This document shows positions 1 to 4,851 of a DNA stretch of 5,924 nucleotides, one piece after another. The translations under genes and the position numbers were made by a program. The notes under the pieces were generated by a model. It saw only the letters and a program-made list of their open reading frames with translations, was not told the origin of the DNA and did not search any database. The stretch's first letter is position 1. Each line of letters begins with the position of its first letter. The stretch spans positions 1 through 5,924 of the forward strand of contig JBELIU010000182.1 in the NCBI GenBank assembly GCA_042090735.1, in the 5' to 3' direction. The DNA is from Novosphingopyxis sp042090735. Lineage in GTDB: Bacteria > Pseudomonadota > Alphaproteobacteria > Sphingomonadales > Sphingomonadaceae.

Positions 1-1
1 T

Positions 2-244
2 CTCTGCACCCTGGTGGTCAACCAGCGTGAGGCCGACGTGCTGAATGGGATTGTGCAGACTTATGCGAAAGAAGCGATCTTTTATCGATCGGAGCGCCCA
101 TCGATTTTGCCCGAATTCGAGAGAAGCGAGCACCTGAGATTCGCTGATGATCGAAATTTTGCGGACCGGCTTTGCTATCTTGTTCCTGGCGTCAGAGACG
201 AAGCTACACCTGACTGGTTTCACAGCTTCATGGATGCACGTTAA
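2..244 (+). CDS. C-terminal fragment of an unrecognised protein (5' end outside window)
   Basis: This frame is open from the first complete in-frame codon at base 2 to the TAA at 242-244; the other two forward frames close within the first 45 bases. About 80 residues are visible. They are soluble and rich in charged residues, with no membrane segment or motif that I recognise, and they end in DWFHSFMDAR. A GTG at 14 could serve as a start, but there is no Shine-Dalgarno sequence visible in the few bases before it, so continuation from upstream is more likely. Third codon positions are GC-rich at the left and drift toward A/T at the right, unlike the strongly GC-biased genes after base 880. 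The stop codon falls inside the left arm of a 10-bp inverted repeat, which is the usual place for a 3'-end hairpin and mildly supports this being a real gene end. No function can be assigned. Confidence 0.5.
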   Translation, partial: LCTLVVNQREADVLNGIVQTYAKEAIFYRSERPSILPEFERSEHLRFADDRNFADRLCYLVPGVRDEATPDWFHSFMDAR

Positions 245-297
245 GTGGGGCAGCTATTCGTGCGCGACCACTTTCGCGGCCCCACTTAATTATGTGC
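236..297 (+). terminator. Nested hairpin at the 3' end of the upstream partial gene
   Basis: TTAAGTGGGG (241-250) and CCCCACTTAA (280-289) are a perfect 10-bp inverted repeat. GCAC (236-239) and GTGC (294-297) add four more pairs beyond a small internal loop. Inside the 29-base loop a second stem forms, CGCGA (263-267) with TCGCG (274-278). Its six-base loop CCACTT (268-273) repeats part of the right outer arm and is complementary to AAGTGG (243-248) in the left outer arm. No U-tract follows directly; the nearest T run, seven Ts, is at 331-337. It could therefore be an mRNA 3'-end or processing hairpin, a terminator of non-canonical form, or a protein-binding cruciform. The inverted repeat is observed; the function is inferred. 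Confidence 0.45.
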
Positions 298-554
298 TGT
301 GGCAACATAGAGTCGTACGCGGAACTTCGATTTTTTTAAGCAACCGGCCAGCAGGTTTGCTCAATAGCAGTATTTTCGAGAGACCGCACTTTCCGGCGCA
401 GCTTCGCTCCTGTGCAGGCAATAGCCTATTGCGCCTCTTCGGCGCTGTTGGCCATAATCAGGGTGGGCCGCTGCATGCGCTGGGGCGAAAAACCCTTGCG
501 GAGTGTGAAGATTTTGCAATTGAAGCTCACTCAACCACAGCTTAGCATCGACTG
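245..554. other. 310-base low-GC stretch without a convincing gene
   Basis: Reading frames exist here on both strands but none has a credible start with a ribosome binding site, recognisable protein content or coherent codon bias. The stretch holds the right half of the 236-297 hairpin, a T7 run at 331-337, and three hairpin-forming sequences between 396 and 445: GCGCA/TGTGC with one GU pair, a 15-base palindrome at 418-432, and GCGCC-TCTTC-GGCGC at 431-445. A weak stem AGTCG (311-315)/CGATT (328-332) sits at the start of the T run and could be a poor terminator. I see no tRNA, no CRISPR repeat and no transposase remnant that I can support. The promoter of the lipoprotein at 555 should lie here, but no clear -35/-10 pair stands out. 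Confidence 0.5.
396..445. repeat. Cluster of three short inverted repeats
   Basis: Three consecutive potential hairpins occur within 50 bases. GCGCA (396-400) pairs with TGTGC (411-415) with one GU pair. GCAATAG-C-CTATTGC (418-432) is a perfect odd-length palindrome. GCGCC (431-435) pairs with GGCGC (441-445) around the loop TCTTC. The second and third share bases 431-432, so both cannot be fully paired in the same molecule. The pairings are direct sequence observations. Whether they belong to a small RNA, an attenuator, or are chance in an intergenic region is unknown. Confidence 0.4.
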
Positions 555-872
555 ATGAAATTTTCTATCTCGCTCTTTGTGATTTCAATTCTGAGTGCAT
601 GCACTCTTCTTGATTCCAAGCCAGAGGTAAAAAGATGCGAACAGCAGATACGTTCGAAACTTGAAAATCCTGAAAGCTACAAGAGGACTGAGCAAGCCTC
701 TCTTAGTCTAGGCGAAAGATGGCAGGTGGGAGTTGCGTTTAGTTATATAACCGGAAACGGCACCCGCGTTGAAGATGGCTGGCAAACTTGCGACTTCCCT
801 ATCGTGAATGGCAAGCCGGACACGAGCAAGTTTTTGAGCCTAGAGAGCTCACTCGACACGAAGCCGGATTAA
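555..872 (+). CDS. Small putative lipoprotein of unknown function
   Basis: A 105-residue protein opening with a short lipoprotein signal: Met-Lys, a hydrophobic core (residues 3-14), then a lipobox Leu13-Ser14-Ala15-Cys16. Cys16 would be lipidated. The next residue is Thr, not Asp, so under the enterobacterial Lol rule an outer-membrane location would be expected. The mature part (about 90 residues) has a charged, probably helical segment containing LENPESYKR (36-44), then a strand-like region (about 55-85) with a second internal cysteine; Cys28 and Cys79 could form a disulfide. The LxxPxSYK pattern followed by a Cys and an NG segment recalls small periplasmic proteins whose names I cannot fix, so no function is given. 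ATG 555 is chosen because the signal peptide begins there, although no good Shine-Dalgarno sequence precedes it. Base composition is about 47% GC by hand count, well below the genes on its right. The stop is 14 bp from the guaB stop, in convergent orientation. Confidence 0.72.
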   Translation: MKFSISLFVISILSACTLLDSKPEVKRCEQQIRSKLENPESYKRTEQASLSLGERWQVGVAFSYITGNGTRVEDGWQTCDFPIVNGKPDTSKFLSLESSLDTKPD

Positions 873-886
873 TATAGGAAAACGGT
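873..886. other. 14-bp convergent gap between lipoprotein gene and guaB
   Basis: The lipoprotein stop (870-872) and the guaB stop (complement of 887-889) face each other across 14 A-rich bases. No GC-rich stem followed by a T run is visible for either direction, so transcripts of both genes probably extend into each other or end by a Rho-dependent route. The shift from AT-richer to GC-rich sequence happens at this point. Confidence 0.6.
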
Positions 887-2344
887 TCACCGCGTCGGGT
901 AGTTCGGGGCTTCGCGCGTGATCGCGACGTCGTGGACGTGGCTTTCCTGCAGGCCGGCGTTGGTGATGCGCACCATCTGCGCGCTCCGCAGATCCTCGAT
1001 CGTGCGGCTGCCGGTGTAGCCCATCGCCGCCTTCACGCCGCCGACGAGCTGGTGGACCACATCGCGCGCGGAGCCCTTGTACGGCACCTGACCCTCGATG
1101 CCTTCGGGCACCAGCTTCATCTGGTCCTTGATGTCCTGCTGGAAATAGCGGTCGGCCGATCCGCGCGCCATCGCGCCGACCGAGCCCATGCCGCGATAGC
1201 TCTTGTAGCTGCGGCCCTGATACAGGAACGTCTCGCCCGGCGCTTCCTCGGTGCCAGCGAGCAGCGAGCCGACCATGACGCAGGATGCGCCCGCGGCCAG
1301 CGCCTTGGCAACGTCTCCGGATGTGCGCAGGCCGCCGTCGGCGATGATCGGCACGCCATGCTTGTGCGCCTCTTCGGCGGACTGCATGACGGCGGTGAGC
1401 TGCGGCACGCCGACGCCCGCGACCACGCGGGTGGTGCAAATGGAGCCGGGGCCGATGCCCACCTTCACGCCGTCCGCGCCCGCATCGATCAGCGCGCGGG
1501 TGGCCTCTCCGGTCGCCACATTGCCCGCGATCAGCTGGACCTCGTTCGACATCTTCTTGATGGCGGCCACCGCCTCGCCCACCATCTTCGAATGCCCGTG
1601 CGCGGTATCGACGATCACTACGTCGCAGCCGGCATCGACCAGCGCGCGGGTGCGCTCCAGCCCCTTGTCGCCCACGGTGGTGGCCGCGGCAACGCGCAGG
1701 CGTCCGCCGGAATCCTTGGTGGCTTCGGGGTTCATCACCGCCTTTTCGATGTCCTTCACCGTGATCAGGCCGACGCAGCGATACTCGTCGTCGACCACCA
1801 GCAGCTTTTCGATGCGGCGCTGGTGCAGCTGGCGGCGGGCCTCGGCCTGCGTCACGCCCGCGGGGACCACGGCGAGGTTCTCGCTGGTCATCAGCTCGGC
1901 CACGCGCTGCTGCGGATTTTCGGCGAAGCGCACGTCGCGGTTGGTCAGGATACCGGCTAGCTTGCCGTCCTTTTCCACCACCGGGATGCCGGAGATGCGG
2001 TTTTCCGCCATGATCGCCTGCGCCTGCGCCAGCGAAGCGGCCGGGTGGATGGTGATGGGGTTCACCACCATGCCGCTTTCGAAGCGCTTCACCTGCCGCA
2101 CGGCGGCGCATTGTTCCTCGATCGAAAGATTGCGGTGCAGCACGCCCATGCCGCCCATCTGCGCCATGACGATGGCCATGTTCGCCTCCGTCACCGTGTC
2201 CATCGCGGCGCTGAGCACCGGGATGTTGAGCTCGATGCTCTTGGTGATCTTGGTACGGGTATCGGCCTGGCTGGGCACGAGATCGGAGGCGGCGGGCTGC
2301 AGCAGCACGTCGTCGAATGTGAGGCCGAGGGGGATGTTGGTCAT
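887..2344 (-). CDS. guaB: Inosine-5'-monophosphate dehydrogenase
   Basis: GuaB oxidises IMP to XMP with NAD+, the first committed step of guanine nucleotide synthesis, as a cytosolic tetramer. The protein is 485 residues, matching the bacterial norm of about 488. It begins with the conserved LGLTFDDVLL (6-15). The TIM-barrel catalytic domain is interrupted at about residues 93-205 by a complete pair of CBS domains (Bateman module), the usual nucleotide-sensing regulatory insert. The catalytic loop GIGPGSICTTR (296-306) carries the active-site nucleophile Cys303. IIADGGLR (333-340) is the IMP phosphate-binding region, KSYRGMGSVGAM (381-392) is the conserved segment before the flap, and Arg399-Tyr400 match the flap dyad. 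The C-terminal region with YTGSRTIEDL is intact. ATG 2344 is chosen over an in-frame ATG at 2383 because family members start at this point; the 13-residue extension would be unprecedented. No strong Shine-Dalgarno sequence precedes either start. The gene lies 87 bp downstream of the peptidase gene on the same strand. Confidence 0.98.
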   Translation of the reverse strand: MTNIPLGLTFDDVLLQPAASDLVPSQADTRTKITKSIELNIPVLSAAMDTVTEANMAIVMAQMGGMGVLHRNLSIEEQCAAVRQVKRFESGMVVNPITIHPAASLAQAQAIMAENRISGIPVVEKDGKLAGILTNRDVRFAENPQQRVAELMTSENLAVVPAGVTQAEARRQLHQRRIEKLLVVDDEYRCVGLITVKDIEKAVMNPEATKDSGGRLRVAAATTVGDKGLERTRALVDAGCDVVIVDTAHGHSKMVGEAVAAIKKMSNEVQLIAGNVATGEATRALIDAGADGVKVGIGPGSICTTRVVAGVGVPQLTAVMQSAEEAHKHGVPIIADGGLRTSGDVAKALAAGASCVMVGSLLAGTEEAPGETFLYQGRSYKSYRGMGSVGAMARGSADRYFQQDIKDQMKLVPEGIEGQVPYKGSARDVVHQLVGGVKAAMGYTGSRTIEDLRSAQMVRITNAGLQESHVHDVAITREAPNYPTR

Positions 2345-2431
2345 GGGAGAAGCTGCCTGCCGGAACGAGTCGTGGCAGCCCATGTAACGGCGGGGTGCGG
2401 CGTTAGGAAGGGGGGTGGCGTTCGTCGGGAG
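2345..2431 (-). promoter_or_regulatory. Intergenic region upstream of guaB
   Basis: These 87 bp separate the peptidase stop (TAG, complement of 2432-2434) from the guaB start. They are long enough for a separate guaB promoter. On the minus strand there is an imperfect stem of the form AACG-C-CG/CG-C-CGTT with a CACCC loop near 2384-2405, without a following T run, so it is not a convincing terminator. I could not identify a trustworthy -35/-10 pair. guaB may therefore be expressed both from here and by read-through of the upstream pair. Confidence 0.3.
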
Positions 2432-3928
2432 CTAGCGCGGCCCCGGATAGCTGCTCTCATCGGCGAAATATTTCGCCAGCGCGACGTGCAGATCGGCGTC
2501 CTCCGCAGCGCCCGACAGGTCGGTGTCGTCCGTCAGCTGATCGTCGGGCGAGTGATAAGCGCTGCCCAGAAACGCCTCCAGCCGCGTGCTGTCCGAAAAG
2601 GCGCCGTTGGCCATCACCGTGGGCACGCCCTTTTGCAGCAGCATCCAGCCGTCCTGCCGCCTGATATAGGCGTTGGCGTCGTCGTCCGCGTCCACCTGCC
2701 GCCCGACGGCGCGCGCCACCTTGCCGACATCCGCGGCTATCGGGGTGCGACCGCGGCCGATGATCGCCACCGGCTCGCCCGCCGGGGCCACCGCCACGGT
2801 ATCGAGATTGAACGCGGCAACGATGTGGTCGAGCGGCAGCGGTGGGTGCTCGGCAAAGGCTTTCGCGCCCAGCAGGCCGATCTCCTCGCCGGTGGTGGCC
2901 ACGAAATACACGTCGCGGTCCAGCGGGGCGGATTTGGCGAGCCGGTCCGCCACCTCGATGAGCACGGCGATGCCGCTCGCATTGTCGACCGCACCGTTGC
3001 AGATGCGGTGCGGCGCGCTCTCCGGGCGGCAGATGCCCAGATGATCCCAGTGCCCCAGCAGCATGACCGCCCCCGCCTTGGGATCGCGGCCAGGCAGTTT
3101 GCCGATGACGTTGTAGCTGGACAGCAGCTCGTTCTGGCTGCGCGCGGCAAGATCGGCGGTCAGCGCGAGCGGCTCGACAAGCTCGGGATTCTCCTGCGCG
3201 CGCAGCCGCGCCTCGACCAGCGTATCTCCGCTGGCCGCGAACAGCTTACGCGCGGCTTCGTCACCGATACCGCCATAGAAGCGCGGCGCGCGCGCATCGT
3301 CTTCGGCCAGCTCGCTCGCCTTGCGGAACCATGTACCGCGCAAAGAAGAGACGCGGTCGTTCTCGTCGAAAATCAGGAGCACGCCCTCTGCGCCCGCCTT
3401 GGCGAGCGTGGCCGCGCGTTCGGCGAGCGTGCGTTTCTCTCCGCTCGCATGATCCGCCAGCATCAACGCGATGCGGCCGGTGAGGTCGGGCGGTGGTGCG
3501 CCCTCGGCAATGCCATATCCGGTGAAGACCAGCCGTGCGCCGCTCAGCTTGTCGACATCCGCCCGGCCCGACAGCAGGACGGAGCGATCGGCAATCGGCA
3601 CCGGCTTGCCGTCCAATGCGAAGAACTGCGCGTTGCCGGACAGCGGGCGCCGCGTGACCATGCTGACGGGCTGATACCAGCTCGGCGGGGTATCGGCTTC
3701 CTGCGCACCCGGTTGCAGACCGGCGGCATTCCACTGCGTCGCGATATAATGCACCGTCTTGCGCCCGCCCTCGCTATCGGGCGCGCGGCCGCCATAATCG
3801 TCGCTGGCAAGCACCGCGACATGGCTGCGCAGTTCCGCGGCCGTGATCGGCGCGGACGCAGCGGTCGTCTCCGCATAAATCGGAGTGGCAATCGCCAGAC
3901 AGAGGAGAGGCAGAACGCGCCTGATCAT
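2432..3928 (-). CDS. Secreted M28-family zinc metallopeptidase (aminopeptidase-like)
   Basis: A 498-residue exported peptidase. The N-terminus is a Sec signal peptide (Arg3-Arg4, hydrophobic core 5-16, probable cleavage after IYA at residue 19). A region at about 115-240 fits the protease-associated (PA) insert found in many M28 enzymes. The M28 co-catalytic two-zinc centre is complete: His293 in GHWDHLG, bridging Asp315 in GAVDNASG, catalytic Glu348 and zinc ligand Glu349 in TTGEEIGLLG, Asp376 in NLDT and His459 in YHSPDD. By family knowledge it would release N-terminal amino acids or cleave small peptides in the periplasm; substrate specificity cannot be read from sequence. Cys300 and Cys310 flank the zinc-site loop and could form a disulfide, reasonable for an exported protein. 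The ATG is 3 bp after the stop of the CitE-like gene (TAA-ACC-ATG on the minus strand), so the two genes are almost certainly one transcript with coupled translation. Confidence 0.93.
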   Translation of the reverse strand: MIRRVLPLLCLAIATPIYAETTAASAPITAAELRSHVAVLASDDYGGRAPDSEGGRKTVHYIATQWNAAGLQPGAQEADTPPSWYQPVSMVTRRPLSGNAQFFALDGKPVPIADRSVLLSGRADVDKLSGARLVFTGYGIAEGAPPPDLTGRIALMLADHASGEKRTLAERAATLAKAGAEGVLLIFDENDRVSSLRGTWFRKASELAEDDARAPRFYGGIGDEAARKLFAASGDTLVEARLRAQENPELVEPLALTADLAARSQNELLSSYNVIGKLPGRDPKAGAVMLLGHWDHLGICRPESAPHRICNGAVDNASGIAVLIEVADRLAKSAPLDRDVYFVATTGEEIGLLGAKAFAEHPPLPLDHIVAAFNLDTVAVAPAGEPVAIIGRGRTPIAADVGKVARAVGRQVDADDDANAYIRRQDGWMLLQKGVPTVMANGAFSDSTRLEAFLGSAYHSPDDQLTDDTDLSGAAEDADLHVALAKYFADESSYPGPR

Positions 3929-3931
3929 GGT

Positions 3932-4765
3932 TTATGGCTGCGCCCCCGCGCGCTTCAGCAACTTCTTGGCCTCGATTACATGCAGATCCTCGATCATTTC
4001 GCCCCGGAAACGCACGGCGCCGCCATCGGCTGCCTCGATCAAGGCACGGGCGCGGTCCAGTTCCGCCTCATCGGGCGCGAACAGCCGGTTCGCAGCCTCC
4101 ACCTGGGCAGGGTGGATCAGCGTCTTGCCGGTAAAGCCGTAGGCGCGGCCCTGCCGGCATTGTCGCTCCAGAAGCTCGGCATCCTCCAGCACATTGCACA
4201 CACCATCGAACACCGGCTTGCGCGCCGCCGCGCCCGCCAGCACGATCTGTTGTAGCGAGAGCTCCAGCCCCTCCCGGTTCGGCCCCGCCTTCACACCCAG
4301 ATCGAGCGCCAGATCATTGGTGCCCGCCAGCATCGCGGCCACCTGCTCCATCGCCGCAATCTCGCGCGCGGCATAGACCGCCGCCGCCGTCTCGATCATC
4401 GGGATCAGAGGCACGGCCACCCGCCCGTTCAGCGCATCGATTGCCGCGCTCTCATTCACCTTGGGCAGCACGACATAGTCGACCGGCAGGCCGTCCAGCA
4501 GATCCAGATCGCCATTATGCCATTCGGTATCGGCAGCATTGATGCGCAGGCCAATCAGTTTCCCGCCGCCGAAGCCGCCGCGGATCGCCTCGGCCGCCAC
4601 GCCCCGCGCATCGCGCTTGGCATCCGGCGCCACGGCGTCCTCCAGATCGACCACGATCATGTCCGCCGCCAGCCCGGCGGCCTTGGCCAGCGCGCCCTCA
4701 CGCCTGCCCGGTACGAACAGCGCCGAACGTACATGGACAAGATCCGGCTTCACTACAGCGGTCAT
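3932..4765 (-). CDS. CitE-like HpcH/HpaI-family CoA-ester lyase
   Basis: A 277-residue TIM-barrel protein of the citrate lyase beta-subunit-like family, cytosolic and Mg2+-dependent. Visible family motifs, in order: RSALFVPG (13-20), DLEDAV (40-45), the Arg in LRIN (74) that contacts substrate, Glu125 in MIET and Asp151 in GTNDLALDLG (the two metal ligands), and the C-terminal GFTGKTLIHPAQV (210-222). No citD, citF or citX neighbour is present, so this is not a classical citrate lyase. Stand-alone members cleave or hydrolyse malyl-CoA, citramalyl-CoA or methylmalyl-CoA thioesters; which one applies here is not determinable from sequence. ATG 4765 is preferred to an in-frame upstream ATG at 4831 because the family begins near here and AAGGA (complement of 4776-4780) sits 10 bases ahead of it, while the extension (about 22 residues) is polar and lies in the intergenic region. 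It is the first gene of a minus-strand pair with the peptidase. Confidence 0.9.
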   Translation of the reverse strand: MTAVVKPDLVHVRSALFVPGRREGALAKAAGLAADMIVVDLEDAVAPDAKRDARGVAAEAIRGGFGGGKLIGLRINAADTEWHNGDLDLLDGLPVDYVVLPKVNESAAIDALNGRVAVPLIPMIETAAAVYAAREIAAMEQVAAMLAGTNDLALDLGVKAGPNREGLELSLQQIVLAGAAARKPVFDGVCNVLEDAELLERQCRQGRAYGFTGKTLIHPAQVEAANRLFAPDEAELDRARALIEAADGGAVRFRGEMIEDLHVIEAKKLLKRAGAQP

Positions 4766-4775
4766 CGAACGGGCG

Positions 4776-4780
4776 TCCTT
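4776..4780 (-). promoter_or_regulatory. Ribosome binding site deciding the CitE-like start
   Basis: The minus strand reads AAGGA here, 10 bases ahead of the ATG at 4765. It favours this start over the in-frame ATG at 4831. Confidence 0.55.
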
Positions 4781-4834
4781 CGTCGAATTATCCTTCCCCT
4801 TCCCCCTCCAATGGCGCAAAATCATTGCCATCGC

Positions 4835-4843
4835 AAAGGGAGG
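4835..4843 (+). promoter_or_regulatory. Strong ribosome binding site deciding the SPFH GTG start
   Basis: AAAGGGAGG is followed by an 8-base spacer and GTG at 4852. This is a near-ideal Shine-Dalgarno arrangement and excludes the in-frame TTG at 4825, which would put the ribosome binding site inside the coding region. Confidence 0.85.
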
Positions 4844-4851
4844 TTTGGTTC

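Larger units (their letters stand above)
4766..4851. promoter_or_regulatory. Divergent promoter region between CitE-like gene and SPFH gene
   Basis: The starts of two oppositely oriented genes lie 86 bp apart, so promoters for both should be in or near this space. It contains an uninterrupted 19-base pyrimidine run (4791-4809), followed by an AT-richer stretch around 4817-4832. On the minus strand GATAAT (complement of 4787-4792) resembles a -10 box for the CitE-like gene but has no good -35 partner at the right distance. No assured promoter element for the SPFH gene was found. No inverted repeat suggesting a repressor site stands out. Confidence 0.4.

Noticed and set aside
240..290. Integron attC site, because GTTAAGT matches the core-site pattern GTTRRRY
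   Set aside because: The two core-like ends are in the wrong order (GTT on the left, and AAT instead of AAC on the right), and no integron gene is nearby.
431..535. Short minus-strand frame ending in MANSAEEAQ, considered as a transposase tail or small protein
   Set aside because: It is only about 34 codons, with a GTG start next to a stop, no ribosome binding site and no motif that ties it to a known insertion sequence.
147..545. A 132-codon frame on the + strand
   Set aside because: It overlaps the end of the upstream partial gene, runs straight through the 236-297 hairpin, has no ribosome binding site and its translation resembles no protein family.
849..2111. A 420-codon frame on the minus strand overlapping guaB in another frame
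   Set aside because: It is extremely rich in Arg and Gly, has no recognisable domain and is a frame shadow of guaB.
2345..2383. N-terminal extension of guaB from the ATG at 2383
   Set aside because: IMP dehydrogenases begin a few residues before LGLTFDDVLL, and the 13 extra residues have no counterpart in the family.
932..2387. Two long + strand frames (932-1960 and 1251-2387) antisense to guaB
   Set aside because: Both are low-information translations opposite a fully conserved gene and lack ribosome binding sites.
2045..4255. A 736-codon open frame on the + strand, antisense to the guaB 5' part, the peptidase and part of the CitE-like gene
   Set aside because: It runs against three genes with intact catalytic motifs, its translation is rich in Arg, Ala, Gly and His with no domain, and long antisense frames are common in high-GC genes.
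4825..4851. TTG start for the SPFH protein
   Set aside because: It would place the excellent AAAGGGAGG site inside the gene; the GTG at 4852 has ideal spacing and starts directly at the membrane segment.
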